From: Spirochaetaceae bacterium
Lineage (GTDB): Bacteria; Spirochaetota; Spirochaetia; DSM-27196; PWMO01
Assembly: GCA_007693325.1 (NCBI GenBank)
Contig: REDW01000104.1
Coordinates: 1 to 64,000, forward strand
Direction: 5' to 3'
Length of the DNA: 64,000 nt
Under the pieces are notes generated by a model that was not told the origin of the DNA, did not search any database, and worked only from the letters and a program-made list of their open reading frames with translations. Within the stretch, counting starts at the first letter, position 1. Every line of letters begins with the position of its first letter. The translations under genes and the position numbers were made by a program. This document shows positions 43,559 through 52,169 of this stretch, in pieces.

Positions 43559-44381
43559 TGCTTTCCCCGCTCTTGTGCTTGCTCTTGATCGTCTTGAGCA
43601 AGGTGCTCAGCCGCATCTTGTACGCGATCGGCACTTTGTCGTCGTCAAACCTGAGCGCAAACGCCGCTATGTCGGAGCGGCCCTCAACCGGCTCGAAGCG
43701 AACCACCGTACCAGGGATCTGCAGTTTCTCCTGCGGCTCCACCAGGTCCAGGTGCAGCAGCGCCGGTTTGTCGACCAGGTACCTGGCAATGCCGAGAACA
43801 ATCACTTTGGCTCCGGAAAACGAGACGTCGCGTACGATGCAGCGCCGCGGAACTCCGGCGATTTCGATCGTAGTCTCTTTGGCGCGCAGGCCGAATCTGG
43901 CGGTGGTGTCGGCGGTCATGGTCACGCGTTCTTCACTGCGCTTCCTGGAATTGACTCCCGCCTCGAGCAGCTGCCCGATGATCTCTATCAGGTCATCCGG
44001 CGGCCGCTGAGTGTAGCTGAGCGTTACGAACGAAAGATCCTTGCGCTGCTTGTCGTAAGGGGTGTAACCGCTGATCCTGGCAGCTACAAAAAAGGCCAGC
44101 GGATCGCCTTTGTCGCGCTTGGCAAAGCAGTAACGCAGCGATACCAGGTTATTGGCCTTGCGTACGCTCTCATTGAACGAGCCGCCGGTCTTGACGATGA
44201 CCTTGGCTTCACTCAGGGACGTGGAGTAGATTATGCAGGGCCACTGGTAGCCGAGACATTTGATGAACACCTGCTTGGTATTCAGATTTGTGGCTTGCGT
44301 AACTTCCTTATTGAACGTTACCTCTACGTTCTGGAATTGCGCGTAGTAGCCGGCTATCTGTTGACTGGTAGTGACTGGCAT
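43542..44381 (-). CDS. PilZ-domain protein, short mRNA leader
   Basis: 279 residues. The N-terminal part (1-150) is a separate beta-rich domain; PilZ occupies about 150-265, with Arg residues in NSRKRSEERVTM and the VRDVSFSGAKV motif (DxSxxG). It is likely a c-di-GMP receptor acting on the coupled TPR protein. The start is the ATG at 44381. Its promoter leaves only about 5 nt of leader and no Shine-Dalgarno. Confidence 0.78.
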   Translation of the reverse strand: MPVTTSQQIAGYYAQFQNVEVTFNKEVTQATNLNTKQVFIKCLGYQWPCIIYSTSLSEAKVIVKTGGSFNESVRKANNLVSLRYCFAKRDKGDPLAFFVAARISGYTPYDKQRKDLSFVTLSYTQRPPDDLIEIIGQLLEAGVNSRKRSEERVTMTADTTARFGLRAKETTIEIAGVPRRCIVRDVSFSGAKVIVLGIARYLVDKPALLHLDLVEPQEKLQIPGTVVRFEPVEGRSDIAAFALRFDDDKVPIAYKMRLSTLLKTIKSKHKSGESNAAAE

Positions 44382-44399
44382 CCGTTGTTCCGATAGTAT
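44371..44399 (+). promoter_or_regulatory. Sigma-70-like promoter of the PfkB kinase gene
   Basis: GTGACT (44371-44376), 17-nt spacer, TAGTAT (44394-44399). Its -10 box overlaps the -10 box of the opposing PilZ promoter by five bases. Confidence 0.45.
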
Positions 44400-44421
44400 G
44401 CTACCGAGTAATTGCAGTCAA
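44393..44421 (-). promoter_or_regulatory. Sigma-70 promoter of the PilZ-TPR operon
   Basis: Minus strand: TTGACT (44421-44416), 17-nt spacer, TACTAT (44398-44393); the ATG at 44381 is 11 bases after the -10 box. Confidence 0.6.
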
Positions 44422-44431
44422 GGCGGATGGA

Positions 44432-45427
44432 ATGAGTTCGATTTATGGCATGGGGAACCCGCTGATGGATATCATTCTACGCGGGACGCAACAGGACCTG
44501 GAGGCGTTTGGCGTAGAGCCGGGGTCGATGAACCTGGTATCGTACCGGCAGCAGTTGAACGTGATCGAGCGCTGCCGCGGGGTATCGCGGCTGCCCGGTG
44601 GCAGTTGTGCCAATACGGCACGCGCCGCGGCGTGGATTGCCGCGCAGCGTGGCGATGCGGAGTTTTCTATTCACTACGTTGGCGCGGTCGGCGAGGATCG
44701 ATTTGGTGACGAGTTTGTCCGGGATCTAAACAGTGCCGGCGTCGCTGCCGCATTGGCACGCAAGCGCTCGGCTACCGGCAGCTCGGCAATAGTGGTAACT
44801 CCGGACTTCGAGCGCACAATGTTCACCTACCTGGGCGCGTGCCGAGAGCTCGATCAGGCCGACCTGAACCTGGATGCTATTGGCGGCAGTACCATTTTTC
44901 ACGTTACCGGCTACATGTGGGATACGCCAAATCAGGAGAGTGCCGCCAATGTTGCCGCCCGCGCTGCGCGGCGGGCAGGGGCGCTGGTCTCGTTTGACGT
45001 TGCAGACCCCTTTGTTGCCGAGCGTTACGGTGCCAGGCTGTGCGACTGGCTGCCGCGGAACTGTGATATTCTGTTTGCCAACCGCGCCGAGCTTCAGTCG
45101 TTGACCGGGGTCACGCAACCCGACGCGGCCATTCTGGAGGCCGCCGCCGCACTGGCGCCGCACGTTGTAATGAAAATTGGGGCCGGCGGCTGCCTGGTGC
45201 AGAGCGCCGCGGGTACGTTTCGCGCGGCTGGAGAGCGTGTCGAGGCCACAGACACCACCGGCGCCGGAGACAGCTTTGCCGGCGGATATCTCTACGGGCA
45301 TGCCCACGGATGGCCGCTCGAGCGCTGTGCACGCCTGGCCAACAGAATTGCCGCCGCGGTTGTCACCGTGGAAGGGTGCCGCTACGATGGCCTCGACAGC
45401 CGACTCATTCAGGACTTTGGTGAGTAA
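44432..45427 (+). CDS. PfkB-family carbohydrate/nucleoside kinase (adenosine kinase-like)
   Basis: 331 residues, ribokinase fold. The N-terminal GG-containing substrate region reads SRLPGGSCANTARAAAWIA, and the C-terminal signature DTTGAGDSFAGGYLYG has the catalytic Asp and anion hole. The sequence GNPLMDIILRG and a NTARA-type block resemble the adenosine kinase/sugar kinase group. The exact substrate is not clear. The 3' end overlaps the convergent zapA by 23 nt. Confidence 0.85.
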   Translation: MSSIYGMGNPLMDIILRGTQQDLEAFGVEPGSMNLVSYRQQLNVIERCRGVSRLPGGSCANTARAAAWIAAQRGDAEFSIHYVGAVGEDRFGDEFVRDLNSAGVAAALARKRSATGSSAIVVTPDFERTMFTYLGACRELDQADLNLDAIGGSTIFHVTGYMWDTPNQESAANVAARAARRAGALVSFDVADPFVAERYGARLCDWLPRNCDILFANRAELQSLTGVTQPDAAILEAAAALAPHVVMKIGAGGCLVQSAAGTFRAAGERVEATDTTGAGDSFAGGYLYGHAHGWPLERCARLANRIAAAVVTVEGCRYDGLDSRLIQDFGE

Positions 45428-45698
45428 GGCTTGATTCCAGTTCGTGCAGGATGCGCTGGGTTATTTCTTCTACCTGCTGTGAGTCGGCGCTCTGTTTGCG
45501 TTGAGCAGCGCGCTCCTTGAACAGCTCATCGGTTGTCAGCAGCGCGGCCAGAATAGCCAGTTTCAGTGCGTCGTTTGTGGAAACCGACGAGCGGACTTCC
45601 TGAATCTTGGTCTGCAGGTAATTCACGAGGTCTTTCAGGTGTTCGGGATCCTCGTCGGTTTCGACAACAAACGAGGCTCCCAGCAACTCAATTTTCAT
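45405..45698 (-). CDS. zapA: Cell division protein ZapA
   Basis: 97 residues. MKIELLGASFVVETDEDPEH is the ZapA beta-hairpin start (I-x-L-x-G-x-x-F pattern), followed by helix DLVNYLQTKIQEVRS and ALKLAILAALLTTDELF, the dimerisation region, and a C-terminal coiled coil. ZapA binds FtsZ and bundles protofilaments. It is the last gene of the infC-rpmI-rplT-zapB-zapA unit, 21 bases after the coiled-coil gene. Confidence 0.85.
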   Translation of the reverse strand: MKIELLGASFVVETDEDPEHLKDLVNYLQTKIQEVRSSVSTNDALKLAILAALLTTDELFKERAAQRKQSADSQQVEEITQRILHELESSLTHQSPE

Positions 45699-45719
45699 AG
45701 GCGCAACGAAACGTCGCAG

Positions 45720-46124
45720 TTAGAAAATGTCCAGCTCGTCGTCGGACTGTTGCTCATTGGCGTCAGACTGGTTGGGCTCATTCTGGCCTGGTTCGTCCGG
45801 TGGAGCGCCGGCGGCTTCGGCCGGCGCGGTTTCTTCGGCCGCGATGAACTGACCGGGATCCTGATCGGACGATGAACCGACCTCTTCTTCGAAGACCTCG
45901 TCTTCGAGCGTGTCGAGCTGATCCAGCGCCGCGAGCAGTCCGCGTTCGATTTCGGACTGGCCCTCTTTGAACTCGAGCAAGCGGGCCTCGAGCTCGGTTA
46001 TCCGTTTCTCGTAACCGGCAAGTTTCTGCTGCAGCAGCGCATTCTCTCCCTTGACCGCGGAGATGGTGGCAACGGCGTTGTGAACGCCCTTTTCCAGCCG
46101 GCGGATCTGCTCGAGTGTGATCAT
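45720..46124 (-). CDS. ZapB-like coiled-coil protein
   Basis: 134 residues. Residues 1-80 are one continuous coiled coil (ITLEQIRRLEKGVHNAVATI, GENALLQQKLAGYEKRI); the rest is an acidic Pro/Glu/Asp-rich tail. It overlaps the rplT stop by 4 nt (ATGA) and precedes zapA, so a ZapB-like division role is the best guess; ZapB itself is an 80-residue coiled coil. The assignment is from shape and neighbours, not from sequence identity. Confidence 0.65.
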   Translation of the reverse strand: MITLEQIRRLEKGVHNAVATISAVKGENALLQQKLAGYEKRITELEARLLEFKEGQSEIERGLLAALDQLDTLEDEVFEEEVGSSSDQDPGQFIAAEETAPAEAAGAPPDEPGQNEPNQSDANEQQSDDELDIF

Positions 46125-46483
46125 GATCCCGCGTTTACCTTCTTTGCGGTCTCAACCAGAGACTGGAATGCGCTGTTGTCTTCAATTGCCATATTGGACA
46201 GCGCCTTGCGGTTGATCTGGATGTTGGACTGCCGCAGTCCGCTCATGAAGCGCGAGTAACTGATGCCTTCGGCACGGCAGGCAGCCGAGATACGCGTTAC
46301 CCACAGGGCGCGGAACTCGCGCTTGCGAACCCGGCGGTCACGGTAGGCGTACTGGCCGGACTTGGCTACGGCGTCTTTGGCGGTGCGAAAGAGCGTACTG
46401 CGGCGTCCCCAGTAGCCTTTTGCCTGATCGAGAATCTTCTTTCTTCTGTCTTTGCGTCTTGTTCCATCCACTGCGCGTGGCAT
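46121..46483 (-). CDS. rplT: 50S ribosomal protein L20
   Basis: 120 residues. MPRAVDGTRRKDRRKKILDQ then AKGYWGRRSTLFRTAKDAV and the RDRRVRKREFRALWVTRI core are typical L20. It binds 23S rRNA early in 50S assembly and in several bacteria represses its own operon. It stands in the normal infC-rpmI-rplT order. The stop overlaps the next gene (ATGA), linking it to the cell-division genes. Confidence 0.97.
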   Translation of the reverse strand: MPRAVDGTRRKDRRKKILDQAKGYWGRRSTLFRTAKDAVAKSGQYAYRDRRVRKREFRALWVTRISAACRAEGISYSRFMSGLRQSNIQINRKALSNMAIEDNSAFQSLVETAKKVNAGS

Positions 46484-46519
46484 AGGGAATCTCCTTGACT
46501 GGTGGTCTTACGGTGCGCC

Positions 46520-46717
46520 TCAGGCGTACGGGCAGAGCTTCCTGGCGCGCGAGGACTCGGCAGGGCTGAGGTACGCGGCCTTTCGCAGACCGCGCTTGCG
46601 CTTGGTGCTCTTCTTGGTGAGAATATGGCGCAGGCCCTGCTTCTTGTAGCGCACCTTGCCGCCGGCTGTCATTTTGTAACGCTTTGCCGCACTCTTGCGG
46701 GTTTTCATTTTTGGCAT
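46520..46717 (-). CDS. rpmI: 50S ribosomal protein L35
   Basis: 65 residues, [20 protein letters not shown] and [15 protein letters not shown], typical L35, very basic. It lies between infC and rplT. Confidence 0.97.
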   Translation of the reverse strand: MPKMKTRKSAAKRYKMTAGGKVRYKKQGLRHILTKKSTKRKRGLRKAAYLSPAESSRARKLCPYA

Positions 46718-46735
46718 AACACTACCTCGTTTACA

Positions 46736-47305
46736 CTATGAGTTTTCTTCTTCTGCCTGGGGCTGATCCCTGGAGGCTCCCTCTTTGGCGCTGCCTTTCG
46801 AGGGGCTCAGAATCATTGACATGAATCTGCCTTCCATGGCAGGCGGTCTGTCTACTACCACCCCGTCGTCGAGCATGCCGAGAATTCTGTCCAGCACCAT
46901 GCGTCCGCGGTCGGTGTGGGCAAGCTCTCTGCCGCGGAACCGGACCGTCACCTTGACTTTGTTGCCCTCGTTCAAGAACTCCTGGATATGCTTCGACTTG
47001 AAGTTCATATCGTGTTCTTCGATCTTGGGCTGCATCCGGATCTCTTTCATCTTGACGACTTTCTGTTTCTTTTTGGATTCGCGGTTCTTCTTCTCGAGCT
47101 CGAACTTGTACTTGCCGTAGTCCAGCAGCTTGCAAACCGGCGGCCTTGCCTGCGGCGCAACCTCAACCAGATCAAGACCGCGGTCTTCGGCCAGCTTGAG
47201 CGCTTCCGTGGTGGGCACAATACCCATCTGGGTGCCTTCGTCATCCACCAGACGAACTTCGCGCACGCGAATCATCGAGTTCGTTCGTAAATCTTTTACA
47301 GCCAA
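46736..47305 (-). CDS. infC: Translation initiation factor IF-3, TTG start
   Basis: 189 residues: N-domain ([35 protein letters not shown]) and C-domain ([20 protein letters not shown]). IF-3 prevents premature subunit joining and rejects non-AUG starts. The start is TTG at 47305, four bases after GGAGG; an ATG 30 bases later would remove conserved residues. A non-AUG start on infC fits the classic feedback in which IF-3 limits its own synthesis. The C-terminal extension (about 20 residues after the C-domain) is Glu-rich. Confidence 0.95.
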   Translation of the reverse strand: MAVKDLRTNSMIRVREVRLVDDEGTQMGIVPTTEALKLAEDRGLDLVEVAPQARPPVCKLLDYGKYKFELEKKNRESKKKQKVVKMKEIRMQPKIEEHDMNFKSKHIQEFLNEGNKVKVTVRFRGRELAHTDRGRMVLDRILGMLDDGVVVDRPPAMEGRFMSMILSPSKGSAKEGASRDQPQAEEENS

Positions 47306-47353
47306 TCTGCCTCCTACCGCGCTCTATCGGCAAAGCATAGCATTGAATGGCAC

Positions 47354-47382
47354 AATCTATCATCACTGCGCCAAAGAGTCAA
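47354..47382 (-). promoter_or_regulatory. Sigma-70 promoter of the infC operon
   Basis: Minus strand: TTGACT (47382-47377), 17-nt spacer, TAGATT (47359-47354); predicted start about 47347 and a leader of about 42 nt containing the Shine-Dalgarno. Confidence 0.6.
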
Positions 47383-47409
47383 AGGGTATGCCGATAGCCT
47401 GGGAGTATA

Positions 47410-47415
47410 TATAAT
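47410..47415 (+). promoter_or_regulatory. Possible -10 box of the ferritin-like gene
   Basis: A perfect TATAAT inside an alternating TA stretch, 17 bases before the likely GTG start, but without a recognisable -35 box. Confidence 0.35.
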
Positions 47416-47431
47416 AGCGGCGAGGTTGTCT

Positions 47432-47890
47432 GTGGCTATGAGCACCATTATTGGTTTGGTAGAGTTGGCAGAACGCATTGAATCAGAAAATGGCAACATC
47501 TACGGCGTCTACGCCGAGATTACCGACCATTACAGCGCCCGTAACATGCTGCAGACCCTCAAGGCGGCCAGTCGCGAGCGGCTGGACAAGATCCAGCAGC
47601 TGCGCCGCGCGGCGCCGTTGGAGAGCGTCTTCGATGCCGAGAGATCAACAAGCCTCGGCGGCGTTGACGCTGACCCTGATCTCGAGTACGCCTTTGACGC
47701 CGGCATGCAGTACGTCGATTTTCTGATGCTGATCTGCCGCCGAGAGGAGGCACTCTCGGATCTGTACAACGCTCTGGCGTCCAGCGCTCTGGACAGCCGG
47801 ACCGCTGATCTACTGCACGGCCTCGCCAGGGACTGTGAGCGCCGCCGGCAGCTGGCGCGTTCACGCTACGACCTGGAAACGCTGGTCTGA
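47432..47890 (+). CDS. Ferritin-like-fold protein with degenerate metal site
   Basis: About 152 residues. GTG 47432 is preferred because GAGG lies six bases upstream; TTG 47426 and ATG 47438 are alternatives. Four helices can be drawn: LVELAERIESENGNIYGVYA, a second around RNMLQTLKAASRERLDKIQQ, a third around YVDFLMLICRREEALSDLYN and a fourth at [20 protein letters not shown]. The layout resembles rubrerythrin/ferritin-like proteins, but the ExxH pairs that bind iron are not conserved, so iron chemistry is doubtful. It overlaps metW at the 3' end by 25 nt. Confidence 0.6.
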   Translation: MAMSTIIGLVELAERIESENGNIYGVYAEITDHYSARNMLQTLKAASRERLDKIQQLRRAAPLESVFDAERSTSLGGVDADPDLEYAFDAGMQYVDFLMLICRREEALSDLYNALASSALDSRTADLLHGLARDCERRRQLARSRYDLETLV

Positions 47891-48510
47891 CTCTCTCCTG
47901 ATTGCCCACCACCGTTAGTCCCCTGCAGGACAAAACAGACTTCGGTGGCCAGGATGTTGCGTAGCGTGTACGGAACGTGGCGGTTGCGGCGCAGCGCAAT
48001 CTCTCTCAGAATTGGAATGCCGAGGTTCCCGCACAGAGTTACAAAGTCCTTGCGGGTGCAGAAGTGGATATTGGGTGTATCGTACCATTGATAGGGCAGA
48101 TTCTTGTTGACCGGCATGCGTCCCAGAACCATCAACTGGAGCCGGTTGACAACGTAGCCGAAGTTGGGGAAGTTGACGATCACCTCGCGTCCAACGCGCA
48201 CCATCTCCTGCAACAGCATTACCGGATGGCGCACCATCTGCAGCGTCTGATTGAGGATCACGTAGTCGTAGCTGCCGGTTGCGTAGTCGCGTAGCCCTTC
48301 GTCGAGGTCTCCCTGATAGACTGAGATACCGCGTCCGATGCACTGCACGATCATCTGTTCTTCTATATCCACCCCGCGTCCGTGCACCTGTTTTTCTTGA
48401 CTCAGGCGCTGCAGCAGCTCGCCGTTGCCGCAACCGAGATCGAGCACGCTGCTGCCGTGGCGTACCAGAGCTACGATTTCATCGTAGCTGAAATGATCAC
48501 GTTCTCGCAT
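47866..48510 (-). CDS. metW: Methionine biosynthesis protein MetW
   Basis: 214 residues. [17 protein letters not shown] is the SAM-binding motif [17 protein letters not shown] and [16 protein letters not shown] are typical MetW. MetW forms a complex with MetX and is needed for homoserine acetylation in several bacteria. The start overlaps the metX stop by 14 nt, the usual metXW arrangement. Confidence 0.9.
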   Translation of the reverse strand: MRERDHFSYDEIVALVRHGSSVLDLGCGNGELLQRLSQEKQVHGRGVDIEEQMIVQCIGRGISVYQGDLDEGLRDYATGSYDYVILNQTLQMVRHPVMLLQEMVRVGREVIVNFPNFGYVVNRLQLMVLGRMPVNKNLPYQWYDTPNIHFCTRKDFVTLCGNLGIPILREIALRRNRHVPYTLRNILATEVCFVLQGTNGGGQSGESQTSVSRS

Positions 48511-49627
48511 ACGCGGTCTCCAGAAAGCCGCTGATGATCTCGGCCTGGCGAGTGGTTTCGAGCAGAAAGGAGTCGTGCCCGTACGGGCTTGATAGTTCGG
48601 CGTACGAGACGTCCTTGCCGGCTTTCATCATTGCGAATACCATTTCTTTGGACTGGTACGGTGGATAGAGCCAGTCCGAGGTGAACGAGATCACCAGGTA
48701 CTTGGAGCTGCCCTGCTCGAAGGCCTGCTGCAGGCTCCCGTAGCGCTTGCCGATGTCGTAGTAGTCCATCGCCTTGGTCAGATAGATGTAAGAGTTGGCG
48801 TCGAAGCGATCGACAAATTTGCCGCCCTGGTGCTCGAGGTAACTCTCCACAGCAAATTGATCGTCAAAATCGAATCCGAACTGCGAACGTTGCTGCAGTT
48901 TGCGTCCAAACTTCATCCCCATCGACTCGTCGGACAGATAGGTGATGTGTCCGAGCATGCGCGCGATTGCCAGGCCGCGCGCCGGTGGTTCGGCGTCGTA
49001 GTAGTTGCCGTTGTTCCAGCGCGGGTCGGACATGATGGCGTTGCGGCCTACCGCGTCGAAGGCGATCCCCTGCGCGGACAGGCACGAGGTGGAAGCCAGA
49101 ATGACCGCGGTGGCAACCGATTGCGGATAGGTGACGGCCCACTCCAGCGCCTGCATGCCGCCCATAGAGCCCCCGGCAACGGAGAGCAGCCTGTCGATAC
49201 CCAGATGGTCGATCAGGCGCTTCTGCACCTTGACCATATCATTGATGGTAACTACGGGAAACTCCAGCGCATACGGGCGTCCGGTCAGCGGGTCGGGAGA
49301 GCCGGGGCCGGTTGTCCCCTGGCAACCCCCCAGCACGTTGGAACAGATGACAAAGTAGGTGTTGGTATCGAACGCCTTACCGGGGCCAATCATGTTGTCC
49401 CACCATCCGGGAAGTGTGCCTCCGGGATGCATGCCGGCCGCGTGGGCATCGCCGGAGAAGGCGTGCACAATCAGAATGGCGTTGGAGCGTTTCCGGTCAA
49501 GGCTGCCGTAGGTTTCATAGCGCACGTTGATCGGGGCAAACGTGCGGCCGCTGTCGAGCGTTACTCCGTCTTCGAATATGACATCCTGAGGTATAGCGCT
49601 AAGCGATTGTCCAACGTTGTTGCTCAT
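48497..49627 (-). CDS. metX: Homoserine O-acetyltransferase
   Basis: 376 residues from ATG 49627. Alpha/beta-hydrolase fold with nucleophile Ser in [16 protein letters not shown], oxyanion motif [16 protein letters not shown], and the Asp/His pair near the end ([25 protein letters not shown]). It makes O-acetylhomoserine for methionine. The frame continues to 49666, but a near-consensus promoter lies inside that extension, so the ATG at 49627, the fourteenth codon of the longer frame, is favoured. It leaves only about 4 nt of leader. Confidence 0.93.
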   Translation of the reverse strand: MSNNVGQSLSAIPQDVIFEDGVTLDSGRTFAPINVRYETYGSLDRKRSNAILIVHAFSGDAHAAGMHPGGTLPGWWDNMIGPGKAFDTNTYFVICSNVLGGCQGTTGPGSPDPLTGRPYALEFPVVTINDMVKVQKRLIDHLGIDRLLSVAGGSMGGMQALEWAVTYPQSVATAVILASTSCLSAQGIAFDAVGRNAIMSDPRWNNGNYYDAEPPARGLAIARMLGHITYLSDESMGMKFGRKLQQRSQFGFDFDDQFAVESYLEHQGGKFVDRFDANSYIYLTKAMDYYDIGKRYGSLQQAFEQGSSKYLVISFTSDWLYPPYQSKEMVFAMMKAGKDVSYAELSSPYGHDSFLLETTRQAEIISGFLETAYART

Positions 49628-49637
49628 GTTTGTGGGC

Positions 49638-49666
49638 ATACTAGATTCAGCCATCGCCAGTGTCAA
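49638..49666 (-). promoter_or_regulatory. Sigma-70 promoter of metXW, near-leaderless
   Basis: Minus strand: TTGACA (49666-49661), 17-nt spacer, TAGTAT (49643-49638); the metX ATG is 10 bases after the -10 box. There is no room for a SAM riboswitch. Confidence 0.65.
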
Positions 49667-49693
49667 TAGCGGCTTGCACAGCCGAAAGCACTC

Positions 49694-50386
49694 ATGATAG
49701 CCTCCGTCAACACTATGATACTGTTTACGTTGCTGGCAGTTCCACTGACCTGTTATGTGATCCTCTGCTACACCGGTGAACGCGGAAATCTGGCCGGCCC
49801 GATTGTGCGCGGAGTGCTCTGGTATGCCGCAGGGTTTGTAGCCAGTCTGGCGGTTCGAACACTACTGGAACTACGCTACCAGCCGGCTGATCTCCTGCTG
49901 TTCTTTGCTGTCCGCGACGCCTATCTGCCCTATCTTCTGGGTATCGGCGGATTCTTCATCTTCTATCACCGGCTGGCCGCGCACGACGACCGTGCAATGG
50001 TACCGGCTATGACCCTCTTTCTGGCGGCATTTCTGACCGTCTTCGGGGTGGGCGAGATCATCCTGGATGCCGGTTACATGGGCGCCTACCGGGTTCTGGT
50101 GCTGCCGGCGCAACGCGCCGCGCTGATGGCGCTGGCTCCGGTTCTATCGGGGGCGTGGGTTCGCGAACCGCGAATAGTACTGCGTTCGCTCTACCTGCTG
50201 CTATTGCTGATTGTGCCCGGGCTGACCGTGTTTGCGCCGCTGCTGCTGACACTCGGGTACGGACTGCCGGGCGCTGCGGTCGCAGTACTGGTGACCGCAG
50301 CCCTTGTCGTTGGCTATCTCATGTTGCGTACCAGCTACTACCCCGATCGTAGCTACAGCGATGCCGGCGTGAACGACGCGCTGTGA
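49694..50386 (+). CDS. Polytopic membrane protein of unknown function
   Basis: 230 residues with about seven hydrophobic segments (for example [77 protein letters not shown]). The N-terminus is probably outside or very short. No family is recognised. Its stop overlaps the start of the following lipoprotein gene (GTGA at 50383-50386), so the two are cotranscribed and may act together at the inner membrane. Confidence 0.75.
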   Translation: MIASVNTMILFTLLAVPLTCYVILCYTGERGNLAGPIVRGVLWYAAGFVASLAVRTLLELRYQPADLLLFFAVRDAYLPYLLGIGGFFIFYHRLAAHDDRAMVPAMTLFLAAFLTVFGVGEIILDAGYMGAYRVLVLPAQRAALMALAPVLSGAWVREPRIVLRSLYLLLLLIVPGLTVFAPLLLTLGYGLPGAAVAVLVTAALVVGYLMLRTSYYPDRSYSDAGVNDAL

Positions 50387-51291
50387 AGCTGCCGGTTCGC
50401 GCTGCGTTTGCCGCTATCGCGGCTGCTGTGGTCCTGAGCGGCTGCGCGCCGGATGTCCTGGTCATTCTGGATCCCATCCACTCGGCAACCGCAGACAGCA
50501 ATGGCGGTCTGGGCCGCGAGCTGCGGCGCAGCGCGCGCGCGCAGAGTGCGCGGGCGCTGGTGGTTTCACTCGATGAGTTGACCGCCGACGCACTGACCTA
50601 CACGCTGGAAACCCACAACGCGCCGACGGTACTGCTGCCGGCGCTGGTTGGCCGCATGGCGCTGCAGGCGGCCGCTGAGTTTCCAGAGCGGCGCTTTTAT
50701 CTGATAGGCCGCGACAGCGCAGCGCCGGCGCCCAACGTGGCCGCGGTCAGATTTGATCGCAGCGCTGCCTTTGAGGCCGCGGCGCGGGCGGCGGTTGACG
50801 TCCTGGCCGCGGGCCGCGGTGTCTCTGGCGGATGCACGCTGCTGTTTCTGGTTGACTCGCCACAGCGCGCCGATGAGCTGGAGCGCTTTCGCCGCTCGTT
50901 TGAACAGCGGCGTGAAGCGCTGGGGCTGTCCGAGGCTGAACTTGCTTTGACGGTCTATCAGTACAGTTCGGTTCCCGATAGTGACGCGCTGCGTGAAGCG
51001 CTCGCTTCGGACCACGGGTTGATAGCGTTCTTCCTCGGTCGGGCCAACGCTGCCGCCTGGGAGGTAATCGGCAGCCGGGAAACTGCAATCATCAGCGAGT
51101 GGCTGCTGCCGCAGCAGATAGACGCACGCGTGACAGGCTGGATAGAGCATTCCTGGTCAGACGCCCTGCAGGAGGTATTGACTGCAGAGCCGAGCCCAGT
51201 ACTGGAAGTTGCTGCGCGCTATGTCCACGGGCCGGTAATCTCATCCCGCAGGGTTAATTCTATGCCTGCGGCTGCCGATGCTGGAAAGTGA
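50383..51291 (+). CDS. Lipoprotein resembling a periplasmic binding protein
   Basis: 302 residues with GTG start. The signal peptide ends in LSGC with Cys21 as the lipidation site. The mature part alternates strands and helices (TVLLPALVGRMALQAAAEFP, RRFYLIGRD, LIAFFLGRANAAAWEVIGS) in a way that resembles a type I periplasmic-binding fold such as BMP/PnrA nucleoside-binding lipoproteins, but the signature motifs of that family are not obvious. It is coupled to the polytopic protein upstream. Ligand unknown. Confidence 0.65.
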   Translation: MKLPVRAAFAAIAAAVVLSGCAPDVLVILDPIHSATADSNGGLGRELRRSARAQSARALVVSLDELTADALTYTLETHNAPTVLLPALVGRMALQAAAEFPERRFYLIGRDSAAPAPNVAAVRFDRSAAFEAAARAAVDVLAAGRGVSGGCTLLFLVDSPQRADELERFRRSFEQRREALGLSEAELALTVYQYSSVPDSDALREALASDHGLIAFFLGRANAAAWEVIGSRETAIISEWLLPQQIDARVTGWIEHSWSDALQEVLTAEPSPVLEVAARYVHGPVISSRRVNSMPAAADAGK

Positions 51292-51345
51292 GAAGGCAGG
51301 TTTTGCGCTGGCGAGGCGGCTGTGCTGTCGTGAGCCGGACGCGAT

Positions 51346-51374
51346 TTGACAAAGCCAGGTGATGGAAATATACT
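51346..51374 (+). promoter_or_regulatory. Sigma-70 promoter of flaA1-flaA2
   Basis: TTGACA (51346-51351), 17-nt spacer, TATACT (51369-51374), near consensus. The sheath genes thus use the housekeeping sigma factor while flaB copy 2 uses sigma-28. The leader (about 46 nt) holds three GGA motifs around the Shine-Dalgarno. Confidence 0.75.
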
Positions 51375-51426
51375 TTGGAGTGCTATGCGCTCGCACCTAC
51401 CAACGATGATGAGGAAGGAGAAAGGA

Positions 51427-52158
51427 ATGAAACAGGGTATTCGCCTGTTCGTCTGTGTTCTGGCGCTGCTCATTTTGGGCTCATCGCCGCTGTTGGCTCA
51501 GACGCGTCGGCCGATGATAAACTCGGTCGTTCTGGACGACTTCAACGACCCCTCCAACCTGTGGATGGTTCGTGGAAGCCGCTTCGTCAATGACGACCTG
51601 CTGGATTGGGAATGGGTACGTGCCTGGCCGGAAGCCCTTCACCGCACCGAACCGGAGGACGTGACGCTGCGCTCGCTTGGCATTCGCGCCGGATTCAACC
51701 GCATCGGATACAACTATCTGGAGATCATCCCGGCGCAGGAGAACGAGGACGGTGAACTGGTCGCGAGAACCATTCCTCTGCCCGGTACCGCACAGTCAAT
51801 CGATATGTGGGTCTGGGGTTCCAATCGTGACTACTATATCGACGTCCAGCTGCGCGATCATCGCGGTATCGTGCACACTCTGCGCGTGGGAGACATCAAC
51901 TACCGCGGGTGGGACAATATCTTTGTAGACGTGCCCACCTGGATACCGCAGCAGGTGAGTTACGTTCCGCAACGCCGCGGCCTGGAGCTGGTCAAGATAG
52001 TTCTGTGGACGCGACCAACAGAACGCGTCAACGAGTTCTACGTCTATCTGGACGAGCTTCGTGTGGTCACCAACCTGGCGGAGGACTACTGGGATGGCGA
52101 GCAGTTGGGTGATCCGGATGCCGTTGAGCAGCTCTGGAACGAAGCGCGCGGAATGTAG
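51427..52158 (+). CDS. flaA: Periplasmic flagellar sheath protein FlaA (copy 1)
   Basis: 243 residues from ATG 51427, after an AAGGAG Shine-Dalgarno. A Sec signal peptide (FVCVLALLILGSSPLLAQ) is cut after LAQ, so unlike FlaB the protein reaches the periplasm by the Sec route. The body is a beta-sandwich with the FlaA pattern VVLDDFNDPSNLW, then LPGTAQSIDMWVWGSNRDYY and YVYLDELRVVTN. FlaA coats the FlaB core in spirochaetes. Confidence 0.93.
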   Translation: MKQGIRLFVCVLALLILGSSPLLAQTRRPMINSVVLDDFNDPSNLWMVRGSRFVNDDLLDWEWVRAWPEALHRTEPEDVTLRSLGIRAGFNRIGYNYLEIIPAQENEDGELVARTIPLPGTAQSIDMWVWGSNRDYYIDVQLRDHRGIVHTLRVGDINYRGWDNIFVDVPTWIPQQVSYVPQRRGLELVKIVLWTRPTERVNEFYVYLDELRVVTNLAEDYWDGEQLGDPDAVEQLWNEARGM

Positions 52159-52169
52159 GAGGGGCGGCA

